Source of the DNA: Sunxiuqinia sp965372405 | GTDB lineage: Bacteria > Bacteroidota > Bacteroidia > Bacteroidales > Prolixibacteraceae | Direction of reading: 5' to 3' | NCBI GenBank assembly: GCA_965372405.1 | Contig: CBDVCE010000028.1 | Coordinates: 1 to 55,564, forward strand | Length of the DNA stretch: 55,564 nucleotides | Shown: in pieces, positions 8,262 through 16,601 of the stretch | Position numbering within the stretch: position 1 is the first letter of the stretch | Layout of the letters: each line of letters starts with the position of its first letter | Made by a program: the position numbers and the translations under genes | The notes under the pieces: generated by a model | Database searches by the model: none | Seen by the model: only the letters and a program-made list of their open reading frames with translations | What the model was told of the DNA's origin: nothing

Positions 8262-8873
8262 ATGAAAGAAGAAGTACACCAACTTATAAGTCAGGAAGCG
8301 AAAGCCATAGCTTCTATTCCTGTTACTGACGAATTTGAAAAGGCCATTAAAATTATTGAAGAAAGAGTACACAAAAAAAATGGCAAACTGGTAGCAAGTG
8401 GTATGGGTAAAGCCGGACAAATAGCTTTAAACATTGCTACAACTTTTAGCTCAACAGGCACACCTGCGGTATTTCTACACCCAAGTGATGCCCAACATGG
8501 TGATTTAGGAGTTATTCAACCCAATGATGTTTTACTACTAATTTCTAACTCGGGAAAAACCCGTGAAATAGTGGAATTGGTTAAGCTTGCAGATAACCTT
8601 TACCCAGATTTACCATTACTTGTAATTACTGGAGATGCTGAAAGTGAATTGGCTAAAATGTCAGACGCATTATTGGCAACAGGCAATCCTAAAGAGGTTT
8701 GCACCCTTGGATTAACACCAAGCACTTCAACAACAACAATGACAGTTATTGGTGATATTCTGGTGGTTTTGATGATGAAGAAAATTGAATTTACAAATGA
8801 GGAATACGCCAAACGCCACCACGGTGGTTATCTAGGCAATAAATCAAGAAGTCAGGCACGGCTTAAAAAATAA
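8262..8873 (+). CDS. KpsF/GutQ-like SIS-domain sugar-phosphate isomerase without CBS domains
   Basis: Single SIS domain of the arabinose-5-phosphate isomerase class, which interconverts aldose and ketose phosphates (ribulose-5-P to arabinose-5-P for Kdo synthesis in the best known members). Visible are G-M-G-K-A-G (about 48-53), H-P-S-D-A-Q-H-G-D-L-G, S-N-S-G-K-T-R-E-I-V, the S-T-S-T-T-T-M-T-V-I-G-D block, and R-H-H-G-G-Y-L-G near the C-terminus, corresponding to H-P-G-G-x-L-G. At 203 residues it lacks the tandem CBS domains of KdsD/KpsF, so regulation or substrate may differ. A longer frame from a TTG at 8205 is rejected because a promoter overlaps it. The next gene follows after nine bases, so the two are co-transcribed. 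Confidence 0.85.
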   Translation: MKEEVHQLISQEAKAIASIPVTDEFEKAIKIIEERVHKKNGKLVASGMGKAGQIALNIATTFSSTGTPAVFLHPSDAQHGDLGVIQPNDVLLLISNSGKTREIVELVKLADNLYPDLPLLVITGDAESELAKMSDALLATGNPKEVCTLGLTPSTSTTTMTVIGDILVVLMMKKIEFTNEEYAKRHHGGYLGNKSRSQARLKK

Positions 8874-8882
8874 AATAACATT

Positions 8883-9425
8883 ATGCGCATTACAAAAGAA
8901 AACACAGTAGGATTAGTAGTTGATATTCAGGAACGTTTATTTCCACATATTCATGAACACGAAACATTAGCTAAAAATTGTGGTATTTTAATTCAAGGTC
9001 TACAGGCTCTTGATCTCCCAGTTGTGGTAACACAGCAATATACTAAAGGACTAGGCGAAACCATTGAACCTTTAAAATCATTGTTTGAAGATTTCAAGCA
9101 CATTGAAAAGAGAGATTTTAGCTGCTGCGATGAGCCTGCAATTGCTGATAAAGTGAAAGAGCTTGGAGCAAAAAATATAATTATTTGTGGTATTGAAACT
9201 CACGTTTGTGTTATGCAAACTGCCGTTGATTTAAAAGAAGCTGGACTCAATCCTGTTGTAGTAATGGACTGTGTTTCTTCACGCTCAACAAGCAATTATG
9301 ATTTGGCAAAAGAACGTTTCCGTCATGAAGGAATTATGATGACTTCTTTCGAGTCTATCCTTTTTGAACTGACCCGTTCTTCAGGTGCTGCTGAATTTAA
9401 AGCCATCTCAAACCTGGTAAAATAA
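8883..9425 (+). CDS. Isochorismatase-family cysteine hydrolase (YcaC-like)
   Basis: Cytoplasmic amidohydrolase of the isochorismatase/nicotinamidase superfamily, 180 residues. The catalytic triad is readable: Asp14 in V-V-D-I-Q-E, Lys76 in I-E-K-R-D-F-S, Cys109 in G-I-E-T-H-V-C-V, with the cis-peptide G-I-E before it. The ending R-S-S-G-A-A-E-F-K resembles YcaC-type hydrolases rather than true isochorismatases. The substrate is unknown. It is the second gene of an operon with the SIS isomerase and ends at a strong terminator; a metabolic link between the two is suggested only by position. Confidence 0.85.
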   Translation: MRITKENTVGLVVDIQERLFPHIHEHETLAKNCGILIQGLQALDLPVVVTQQYTKGLGETIEPLKSLFEDFKHIEKRDFSCCDEPAIADKVKELGAKNIIICGIETHVCVMQTAVDLKEAGLNPVVVMDCVSSRSTSNYDLAKERFRHEGIMMTSFESILFELTRSSGAAEFKAISNLVK

Positions 9426-9451
9426 TAAGATTAGTTATTCGATATTATATG

Positions 9452-9479
9452 AAGCTCAACTTTTGTTGGGCTTTTTTTA
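9452..9479 (+). terminator. Terminator of the SIS-isochorismatase operon
   Basis: Stem AAGCTCAAC/GTTGGGCTT (one G-T pair), 4-base loop, then seven T. Confidence 0.85.
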
Positions 9480-9499
9480 TGCCCTTCCTCTTTAAAATA

Positions 9500-9530
9500 A
9501 AAAAATCCCTAACTCTACTGAGTCAGGGAC
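9500..9530 (-). terminator. Terminator of the acyl-CoA synthetase gene
   Basis: On the minus strand TCCCTGACTC pairs with GAGTTAGGGA (one mismatch) around a short loop, followed by a T run; 27 bases after the stop. Confidence 0.8.
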
Positions 9531-9556
9531 AAATCTCTTTTAGATACTAATCTTCA

Positions 9557-11200
9557 TTAATGGTATAAAAACCGCTTAATCTTTAGGGTTGGAGTTTTTT
9601 CAAATGGTACAGGCTGAAGAACAATTGTTTGTATTCGTGAAAATTTATTGACTTCTTCATTTACCTTCTTTTGAATCTCAATCAGGATATCATCAGCTTT
9701 AGCATTCACTTTCGAAACAGCTTCTTCTTTCAATTGCTTAAATCGTTGTTCAATCTCTTCCATATTTAAATGAACCATTGCAACCAGACGTCCTTTTTGT
9801 TGAACGACCAAGGATTCTAACACATACTCCATACGGTTGATTACTGATTCAATTTCCTCCGGATAAATGTTTTCACCACTCGATCCAACAATCATATTTT
9901 TAATCCGCCCTTTGATGTACAAAAAGCCATTCTTATCGAATTTCCCCAGATCCCCAGTTTTAAACCAGCCATCTTCAGTGAAAACCTCTTTAGTAATACC
10001 CGGCTCTTTGTAGTAGCCTTTCATTATATTAAAACCTTTTGCCTGAACTTCTCCTTCACCACTTATAGGATCAGCATTTGCAACTCTCAGCTTTACTCCC
10101 TGCATTGGAATCCCCGTTGACAAATAGCGAATATTCTCAGCAACAGCTCCTGCTAACAAAGGAGATGTTTCTGTTAGTCCGTATCCAATTGCTAAAGGAA
10201 ATTTCCCATCCATAAGGAAGCGCTCTACCTGATCATCCAGCTTAGCACCACCAATTCCAAAGAATTTTAGTTTTCCACCAAAAGTTTCGTATAATTTTTT
10301 CCCAGCTACGCGATTCAATAAAATTTGAAAAGGCCTGACTTTATACAATGCTCGTGTAATGGCTTTACTATTAATTTGAGGAAGTATTTTTCCTTTATAT
10401 ATTTTCTCTATAATTAAAGGAACAACAAGCATAATTGTTGGTTTCACAAGCTTTAAGGCAGGCAATAAAACCGGAGCTGTTGGTGGTTTCTTTAAATAAT
10501 GTACCGATGCACCGAACATAATTGGAAGCATCAGTCCGAGCGTATTTTCAAAAGTATGAGAAAGTGGAAGTACTGACAAGAAACGATCCTCAGGAATGAT
10601 GTATTGCAGAGTACGACTTTGCTGACCAGTCCAAACAATATTCTTATGAGTAAGCATTACCCCCTTCGATTTCCCTGTAGTTCCTGACGTGTAAATGATT
10701 GATAGTAAATCTTCTTCACCGACGTCTTCGTATTCAAAATCTCCATCAGCATTCGCATTATTGGTTGATGGATAATCTTGAGCATGAAGTTCCTGAAAGT
10801 TTTCAATCTGAATGATTTTCATTAATGGATATTCTTCCATCTCAATCTTACTCATTAAACCTTCTGAAACAAAAATGGCATCAACGTCAGCATGTTTAAT
10901 GATATTACGGATTTCTGCTGTATGAAAATCCGGAAGAATTGGAACCACAACTCCACCTACAGAAGCAATTGCAAAATAGGCTACCCCCCAGTTTGGCATG
11001 TTGGCACTCAAAAGTGCAACCTTAGTTCCTCTCTGAATGCCCATCGTACGAAGCTGTTTCCCTAAAGCCTCAACTTCAACTTTCAATTCACTGTACGTTC
11101 TGTCCTTCTCCCCTACAAAAATCAGCGAATTCCTCTCTTTGTACTTTTCAAAACTTGCCTGCAACATAACGGGCAAAGTCATTTTTCCCAAATCTCCCAT
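9557..11200 (-). CDS. Long-chain acyl-CoA synthetase (AMP-binding)
   Basis: ANL-superfamily ligase that activates fatty acids to acyl-AMP and then acyl-CoA. The A3 phosphate-binding motif Y-T-S-G-T-T-G-K-S-K-G is clear, followed by L-P-L-S-H-T-F-E, the G-Y-G-L-T-E-T-S-P adenine motif, the G-D-L-G-K-F-D motif with W-F-K-T, and a C-terminal K-x-K-R lysine region. Length 547 from this start fits the FadD-like family. A GTG 39 bases further upstream (11239) would extend it, but a TATTTTTG -7 box ends only about 12 bases before that GTG, so the ATG at 11200 is preferred. Monocistronic, divergent from the HD hydrolase gene. Confidence 0.9.
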   Translation of the reverse strand: MGDLGKMTLPVMLQASFEKYKERNSLIFVGEKDRTYSELKVEVEALGKQLRTMGIQRGTKVALLSANMPNWGVAYFAIASVGGVVVPILPDFHTAEIRNIIKHADVDAIFVSEGLMSKIEMEEYPLMKIIQIENFQELHAQDYPSTNNANADGDFEYEDVGEEDLLSIIYTSGTTGKSKGVMLTHKNIVWTGQQSRTLQYIIPEDRFLSVLPLSHTFENTLGLMLPIMFGASVHYLKKPPTAPVLLPALKLVKPTIMLVVPLIIEKIYKGKILPQINSKAITRALYKVRPFQILLNRVAGKKLYETFGGKLKFFGIGGAKLDDQVERFLMDGKFPLAIGYGLTETSPLLAGAVAENIRYLSTGIPMQGVKLRVANADPISGEGEVQAKGFNIMKGYYKEPGITKEVFTEDGWFKTGDLGKFDKNGFLYIKGRIKNMIVGSSGENIYPEEIESVINRMEYVLESLVVQQKGRLVAMVHLNMEEIEQRFKQLKEEAVSKVNAKADDILIEIQKKVNEEVNKFSRIQTIVLQPVPFEKTPTLKIKRFLYH

Positions 11201-11250
11201 AACGTTTTTATAACTCCCTGTAAAACAATGAAAATACACTTAAAGTTCAG

Positions 11251-11258
11251 CAAAAATA
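11251..11258 (-). promoter_or_regulatory. -7 box of the acyl-CoA synthetase promoter
   Basis: TATTTTTG on the minus strand, 50 bases upstream of the ATG at 11200; fits TAnnTTTG. The -33 element is not obvious. Confidence 0.5.
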
Positions 11259-11425
11259 ACGATTTAGATAATACATGATGTGAATTTTAACTTTCTTTTT
11301 AGGTTAACTGGTTTTACTATTTCTATTTTTTGCTTGTTAATTAATCCAGATCGCCGTAATTTGCATATTCCAAAGCCGGGAACAATACTGGAATACCCCG
11401 CAATCACTTACGTTGAAAAATAGTC

Positions 11426-12076
11426 ATGAATAAACGAGAACAACTTCTTGAAACCGAATTATATATTCGCCGTGAATTTGAGAAAGAAGGTAGCGGTCAT
11501 GACTGGTGGCATATTGAAAGAGTCAGAAAATTATCATTAAAAATTGCAACAGCTGAAGATGCTGACCTTTTTATTGTTGAGCTTGCGGCCTTGTTACATG
11601 ATCTGGATGACTGGAAATTAAATGGAAACGATCCTGAATTATACACAAAAACAAACCTATGGCTTGATAAAATTAAACTTGATAAAGTTACCAGGAATCA
11701 AATAATAAAAATTGTCAAACAAGTTTCGTTTAAAGGAGCAGGAATAAAAACAAAACCCGATATAATAGAAGCGCAAATCGTTCAGGATGCTGATCGGCTT
11801 GATGCTATAGGGGCAATTGGAATTGCACGGGCCTTTTCTTACGGTGGAAATAGAAACCGTTTGCTGTATGACCCAAATTCTGAACCTGAATATCATGAAA
11901 CTTTTGAAGCTTATAAAGCAAATAGTGGATCAACAATTAATCATTTTTACGAAAAATTGATTTTGCTAAAGGATTTAATGAATACTGAAACGGCTAAGAA
12001 ATATGCTCTTGCCCGACACGTATTTATGGAAAAATTTCTACATCAGTTTTTTGATGAATGGGAAGCCAACAACTAA
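11426..12076 (+). CDS. HD-domain phosphohydrolase
   Basis: Metal-dependent phosphohydrolase of the HD superfamily (YedJ-like), 216 residues. Readable ligands are His29 in H-D-W-W-H-I-E-R-V, His58-Asp59 in A-A-L-L-H-D-L-D-D, and Asp123 in D-A-D-R-L-D-A-I-G-A, followed by G-I-A-R-A-F, all typical of the family. Substrate unknown; relatives act on nucleotides or phosphorylated metabolites. A TAATTTG box near 11359-11365 resembles a -7 element missing one T. The VOC-protein gene follows after 28 bases and is probably co-transcribed. Confidence 0.88.
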   Translation: MNKREQLLETELYIRREFEKEGSGHDWWHIERVRKLSLKIATAEDADLFIVELAALLHDLDDWKLNGNDPELYTKTNLWLDKIKLDKVTRNQIIKIVKQVSFKGAGIKTKPDIIEAQIVQDADRLDAIGAIGIARAFSYGGNRNRLLYDPNSEPEYHETFEAYKANSGSTINHFYEKLILLKDLMNTETAKKYALARHVFMEKFLHQFFDEWEANN

Positions 12077-12104
12077 GCCCGTTCATCCTTAAAAAAATAG
12101 AACT

Positions 12105-12494
12105 ATGAAAATTACACACATTGCAATTTGGACAACAGATCTTGAAGGGATGAAGAATTTCTACCTTCACTATTTTGATGCCAGTTCAAGTAGTGGATAT
12201 TATAACCACTCCAAAGATTTTCGTTCATATTTCATTTATCTTGATGGAGATTGCAGCATTGAACTAATGCAAATGCCAACAATTCGAAAGTCAAAAAACA
12301 TTGTTGAAAAACAATATTTAGGCATTACTCATTTTGCAATTAAGCTTGGTTCGAAAATGAAAGTTGATAAGCTAACCCAACAGATTCGTGAAGATGGGTT
12401 CAGGGTAGTTGGTGATCCTAGAAGCACTGGAGACGGATTTTATGAATCAGTCATTCTTGATCCGGAAGGAAACCGTATTGAAATTATTGCTTAA
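12105..12494 (+). CDS. VOC-family (glyoxalase/dioxygenase fold) protein
   Basis: A 129-residue protein with two beta-alpha-beta-beta-beta modules of the vicinal oxygen chelate superfamily. Candidate metal ligands stand in the canonical places: His5 in T-H-I-A-I-W, Glu53 in S-I-E-L-M, His76 in T-H-F-A-I-K and Glu126 in N-R-I-E-I-I. All four ligands of a glyoxalase-I-like site are present, so metal binding is likely; the substrate is not identifiable. It lies 28 bases after the HD hydrolase gene. Confidence 0.85.
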   Translation: MKITHIAIWTTDLEGMKNFYLHYFDASSSSGYYNHSKDFRSYFIYLDGDCSIELMQMPTIRKSKNIVEKQYLGITHFAIKLGSKMKVDKLTQQIREDGFRVVGDPRSTGDGFYESVILDPEGNRIEIIA

Positions 12495-12574
12495 TATCTG
12501 TAGAATAACGTGTTCTGAATTTTATAAATAGGTATTGTTTTATAATTTTATCATCGATAATTAAAACAAAACCT

Positions 12575-14476
12575 ATGACACTTATTAAAACCAAACAACT
12601 TATTCTTGTAGTGGTATTTTTTGCCGCAATCTTTTTTTTAAATTCCTGTACAGAAAAAGGCACAGAAGAACTTCCAAACATTTTATGGCTTACATCCGAG
12701 GATAATAGTCCAATTGCTGGTTGCTACGGCGATGAATTTGCCACAACACCAAACATGGACAAACTAGCCTCTGAAGGATTTCTCTACACACATGCTTACG
12801 CCAATGCTCCCGTGTGCGCACCCGCTAGGAATACGATTATCACCGGTGTTTATGCAAACTCTGGAGGAAATCAACATATGCGTAGCTATTACACAAAAGG
12901 TGAAGAGGTTCGTTTTTCTCCACAATTCCTGAGAGAGATTGGTTATTTCTGCACCAATAATTCTAAAACTGATTACAACATTGATCCTTCGCAAACAAAG
13001 AATATTTGGAATGAAAGCGATGGTCAGGCACACTATAAAAACAGAAAAGCAGGTCAACCATTCTTTGCCGTTTTTAATAGTGGAATCAGTCATGAAAGCT
13101 GCATCCATAAATCAACACCAACTGAAGAATTAAGACATGATCCCAAGAAGGTTCCAATGGCACCTTATCATCCAAGAACAGAAGAAATGGAACATGATTG
13201 GGCTCAATACTACGATAAGATTGAAGACATGGATATCTGGCTTGGTGAAAAATTGAAAGAACTTGAAGATGCAGGCTTAGCTGAAAACACGATTGTTTTC
13301 TATTATGGAGATCATGGAGGTATTCTTGGTCGAAGCAAACGCTATGTTTATGAGACTGGCACAAGAGTTCCTTTCATTGTGCGCATCCCAAAAAAATACA
13401 AGCATCTCTTCCCATCAAATGAAACTGGTTCAAAAATAGACAGGTTAATCAGCTTTGTTGACCTTGCTCCTACCTTACTAAGCATCGCTGGAATACCAAT
13501 TCCTGAATATATGCAGGGAAGTGCGTTTCTAGGAAAACAAAAAACTGAGGATCCAGAATATGCTTACATGTTTCGCGGACGTATGGACGAACGCTATGAT
13601 ATGTGCCGGGCTATTCGTGATCAAAAATTTCGATATATCCGGAATTACATGCCTTACCGTATTTATGGGCAGTACCTTGAATATTTATGGAGAGCTCCTT
13701 CTATGAAATCATGGGAACAAGCTTACTTGAATGGTGATTGCAATGAAACTCAAAGTATTTTCTGGAATCCAAAACCTGCGGAAGAACTTTACGACACTGA
13801 AAACGACCCTTGGGAAATTAACAACCTGGCAAAAGATCTAAAATATAAAGAAATAATTGATCGAATGAGAGTTGCATCAACGCAATGGAGCTTGAAGATA
13901 AAAGACACTGGTTTTATTCCCGAAGCTGATCGTTTGGACAGAAGTGATAAATTGGCATCTTATGACTACTTCCGCTCTGGTGATTTTGAACTTGAGCCAA
14001 TTGTTGAAGCTGCAAATCTAGCCACAACTGGGAATCCTGACAATCTAGACAAACTCTGTGAGTTCCTGAAAAATGATGATTCGGCTATTCGTTATTGGGG
14101 AGCAACTGGTCTTCTTATTTTGGGAGAAAATGCAAAAAGTAAAATCTCTGAAATAGAAAAAGCTTGTCAAGATTCATCAATAAACGTATTAGCAGTTGCT
14201 GCCGAAACAGTACATAAACTTGGCAACAAAAAGTTAGCCAGAAAAGCATTATTGGCCGGGTTACAAAGCCCAAATCAATTTGCACGAACTCATGTTTTAA
14301 ATACAATTGATTGCTTGGAGGAAGATAACGATGCAATCAAAAAAGGTGTAATCACAATGTTAAAAAGCTACGACAAACTTGACAGACAGAAATATGATGT
14401 TAGGGCAGCAAAAGGCCTACTCGAAAAATGGGGAACAAACCCATCGGAATTCGACATTGTTTTTTCCTGGAATTAA
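12575..14476 (+). CDS. Lipoprotein sulfatase (S1 family) with C-terminal HEAT-like repeats
   Basis: Type I sulfatase that removes sulfate esters, probably from a sulfated glycan. A lipoprotein signal with lipobox L-N-S-C (Cys25) places it on a membrane. The alkaline-phosphatase-fold start P-N-I-L-W-L-T-S-E-D-N (34-44) gives the metal-binding aspartate. The maturation motif C-A-P-A-R (81-85) carries Cys81, to be converted to formylglycine. Y-G-D-H-G and G-T-R-V-P-F complete the site. Family members usually end near residue 480-500; here residues about 490-620 form repeated helical pairs (A-I-R-Y-W-G-A-T-G-L-L, then V-L-A-V-A-A-E-T) like HEAT/PBS repeats. The maturase is not in this window. The exact glycan is unknown. 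Confidence 0.9.
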   Translation: MTLIKTKQLILVVVFFAAIFFLNSCTEKGTEELPNILWLTSEDNSPIAGCYGDEFATTPNMDKLASEGFLYTHAYANAPVCAPARNTIITGVYANSGGNQHMRSYYTKGEEVRFSPQFLREIGYFCTNNSKTDYNIDPSQTKNIWNESDGQAHYKNRKAGQPFFAVFNSGISHESCIHKSTPTEELRHDPKKVPMAPYHPRTEEMEHDWAQYYDKIEDMDIWLGEKLKELEDAGLAENTIVFYYGDHGGILGRSKRYVYETGTRVPFIVRIPKKYKHLFPSNETGSKIDRLISFVDLAPTLLSIAGIPIPEYMQGSAFLGKQKTEDPEYAYMFRGRMDERYDMCRAIRDQKFRYIRNYMPYRIYGQYLEYLWRAPSMKSWEQAYLNGDCNETQSIFWNPKPAEELYDTENDPWEINNLAKDLKYKEIIDRMRVASTQWSLKIKDTGFIPEADRLDRSDKLASYDYFRSGDFELEPIVEAANLATTGNPDNLDKLCEFLKNDDSAIRYWGATGLLILGENAKSKISEIEKACQDSSINVLAVAAETVHKLGNKKLARKALLAGLQSPNQFARTHVLNTIDCLEEDNDAIKKGVITMLKSYDKLDRQKYDVRAAKGLLEKWGTNPSEFDIVFSWN

Positions 14477-14492
14477 CAAAATAGCATATTCA

Positions 14493-14529
14493 ATAAAGCG
14501 GAAATACTTAAATTGCATTTCCGCTTTAT
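14493..14529. terminator. Bidirectional terminator between sulfatase and small secreted protein
   Basis: Perfect 13-bp stem ATAAAGCGGAAAT/ATTTCCGCTTTAT between convergent genes; the T run is weak on both sides. Confidence 0.7.
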
Positions 14530-14541
14530 CATGGTTTGTGG

Positions 14542-14913
14542 TTAATTTTTCTTCTCGGCTGTTAAATTCATCTTCCCTTCTGGGGAATCAACTTCACCTG
14601 TCAACTTACCGCTGCTTAGTTTACACGAAACACTCACGTAATCGTAGTCTACATAAAGACCAAATTTAATTGTACCATTCTCACATTTTACGTTTTTAGC
14701 TTTTGCTTTTGAACCATCACTAAACTTAATAGTAATTGCTTCTTTACCATCAATTTTATTAACAATAAGCTGACCGGTGCTATACTCGTATGGTGCCGAC
14801 GGAACTTTATAAGCCCAGGTTCCTTCAAATTTTTTGAACTCTGATGCATTTACGTCATTAAGCATCACTAAACTTCCAACCATTACAACTAGCAATACAA
14901 ATACTTTCTTCAT
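14542..14913 (-). CDS. Small secreted protein of unknown function
   Basis: Not recognised. The 123 residues start with a signal peptide (K-K-V-F-V-L-L-V-V, cleavage probable after V-N-A near residue 23). The mature part alternates beta strands with polar turns (G-T-W-A-Y-K-V, Q-L-I-V-N-K-I, E-A-I-T-I-K-F, K-L-T-G-E-V), like a small lipocalin/beta-sandwich of the kind seen in secreted Bacteroidota proteins. Two cysteines (about 77 and 97) could form a disulfide. A -7 box (14982-14989) lies about 70 bases upstream of the ATG. It is monocistronic. Confidence 0.7.
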   Translation of the reverse strand: MKKVFVLLVVMVGSLVMLNDVNASEFKKFEGTWAYKVPSAPYEYSTGQLIVNKIDGKEAITIKFSDGSKAKAKNVKCENGTIKFGLYVDYDYVSVSCKLSSGKLTGEVDSPEGKMNLTAEKKN

Positions 14914-14981
14914 TCTAATTTTCTTTAAAAGATTATAATTATTTTATGAACTCTATATCAGCTCTTTCAAACTGATGCGAT

Positions 14982-14989
14982 CAAAATTA
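14982..14989 (-). promoter_or_regulatory. -7 box for the small secreted protein
   Basis: TAATTTTG on the minus strand fits TAnnTTTG; a leader of about 60 bases would follow. No clear -33. Confidence 0.4.
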
Positions 14990-15051
14990 TTCCTCTTCAA
15001 GCAAGAAAAAAAATCAAAGGGACGAATGAACGTATAATGGGGTAAATAACA

Positions 15052-15900
15052 TTACTGCCGGTCAAGGTAAGGTTTGAACATTGGAAAATACTTGCGAGAA
15101 ACAGGAATATCGGTGTCAGAACCCAGCAGTTTTATTGTGCATTTTGCTTTTTTATAATCAACAAACTCAACTTTTTTCAGATTGATCATAAAGGATCTAT
15201 GACATCTGATAACTGATAAACCTTCCACTATATTTTCTACATTCTTCATTGAATTTCGGATAATCCCCTTTTCAATTTTATCATTTAAAACGTAAAAAAT
15301 AAAAACATAGTTATCTGCCGACTCAAAATAAAGTAACTGATTTGCTGAAACAGAAAAGCGAACAGTTCCCTTTTCATCAACAAAATCTAATAAATCATCA
15401 TTTCTCTGAGCTAAATCAGATTTTTGTTTTAATTCACGAATTTCCTTCAGTTTAATAACTTGAGAAATAAATAACAGAGCAAGGGAATAAGGGATAATAC
15501 TTCCCAAAATTGTATATCGAAGTGAAATCGGGAATATATCTAAAAACTGTTCAAAACTATTTGACCAGATATTATCATAAATTACAAAAAAAAGGGTCAT
15601 CAATAAAAGCTCGCCAAATGCCCACAGAAAGAAAGTGCCTAGCTTAAAGCTTTTTATTCCAAAGAGGATTCTAACAGCAAATTGTGATAAAATAAGAATT
15701 AGTCCAGCAAATACACCAAAGCCGGATAAACGAAGAAATTGCTCGATGCCCGAATCGTTATGCCAATGATTTATATTGAAAGGAACAAAAACATTTACAA
15801 AGAAGATACTGAATATTGTAACAAAAGCGATCAGCACCCACCGATGCTTCGGATGGTCTAAAAGAATAAATGGGGATTTATGAAATACAATTTGCTCCAT
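15052..15900 (-). CDS. Membrane-bound LytTR-domain transcription regulator
   Basis: One-component regulator: about four hydrophobic segments in the N-terminal 150 residues, a short coiled stretch rich in K/E/Q, then a C-terminal LytTR DNA-binding domain. The domain shows the typical order L-Y-F-E-S-A-D-N-Y-V, R-N-S-M-K-N-V-E, V-I-R-C-H-R-S-F-M-I-N-L-K-K-V, and I-P-V-S-R-K-Y. No histidine kinase or receiver is fused, so the membrane part may itself sense a signal. The ATG at 15900 gives 282 residues; a TTG at 15942 would add 14 residues but lies within an AT-rich promoter-like stretch. The target is unknown; the adjacent small secreted protein is one possibility. Confidence 0.85.
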   Translation of the reverse strand: MEQIVFHKSPFILLDHPKHRWVLIAFVTIFSIFFVNVFVPFNINHWHNDSGIEQFLRLSGFGVFAGLILILSQFAVRILFGIKSFKLGTFFLWAFGELLLMTLFFVIYDNIWSNSFEQFLDIFPISLRYTILGSIIPYSLALLFISQVIKLKEIRELKQKSDLAQRNDDLLDFVDEKGTVRFSVSANQLLYFESADNYVFIFYVLNDKIEKGIIRNSMKNVENIVEGLSVIRCHRSFMINLKKVEFVDYKKAKCTIKLLGSDTDIPVSRKYFPMFKPYLDRQ

Positions 15901-15969
15901 TTTTAATAAGCTGAACTTGATTCCATAAAAATACAAATTCAAACTACTTTCTGTAGCAAAATCTATGTC

Positions 15970-16545
15970 TTATTTTTTCCAGGGTTTTTCGGCAGCAGCA
16001 ATCGAGAGTTGTTCGAACCAATTCTCTCCATATTTTCGGATTAATGGTTCTTTTAGAAATTGATATAATGGAAGTTGCTGACCTCTGCCACATTCTTTGC
16101 CTGGTTTGCAAATATCTATCTGTTGATAATTGACAGCATCAAATCGTTTATATTTAGTTATACGAATTGGAAATAAATGACATGAAACTGGTTTACGAAA
16201 GTCAATTCGTCCTTCAAAATGAGCTTTTTCAATGGCACATTTTAAAATGCCTTTCTCATCTGTAAATGTATAAGCACACTGGCGATTATCAACTAGTGGG
16301 GTAACAACATCACCGTCCTCATCAATAACAGAGAATCCTTGCTTCTTAACTTCTACTTTGTGTTTTTCAGAAAGATATTCTTCAAATTCAGAATAGGTCT
16401 TTTCTATCTCTTTAGCTTCCTCTCCGGTAAGTGGAGCTCCAGAATCTCCTTCAATACAACATGCACCTTTACATTTCATCAAATCACATAGGAAATGTTC
16501 TTCCAGCACATCAAAACTTACTATTGTTTTCCCAATTTCTAACAT
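15970..16545 (-). CDS. DUF3109 family cysteine-rich protein
   Basis: The 191-residue protein matches the DUF3109 pattern seen across Bacteroidota: an N-terminal C-D-L-M-K-C-K-G-A-C-C (about 18-28), a middle C-A-Y-T-F and C-A-I-E, a C-H-L-F-P-I-R-I segment and a final C-K-P-G-K-E-C-G. The clustered cysteines suggest a bound metal or Fe-S cluster, as in YkgJ-type proteins. Function unknown. It lies between the LytTR regulator and gpmI on the same strand but is separated from gpmI by a terminator-like hairpin. Confidence 0.85.
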   Translation of the reverse strand: MLEIGKTIVSFDVLEEHFLCDLMKCKGACCIEGDSGAPLTGEEAKEIEKTYSEFEEYLSEKHKVEVKKQGFSVIDEDGDVVTPLVDNRQCAYTFTDEKGILKCAIEKAHFEGRIDFRKPVSCHLFPIRITKYKRFDAVNYQQIDICKPGKECGRGQQLPLYQFLKEPLIRKYGENWFEQLSIAAAEKPWKK

Positions 16546-16554
16546 AGCAGGACA

Positions 16555-16583
16555 AAAAAGCCTCCCCAGGTAACGGGAAGGCT
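16555..16583 (-). terminator. Terminator of gpmI
   Basis: On the minus strand AGCCTTCCC pairs with GGGGAGGCT (imperfect) and is followed by six T; it begins about 20 bases past the gpmI stop. Confidence 0.7.
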
Positions 16584-16601
16584 ATAATTTATATTACTTG
16601 T

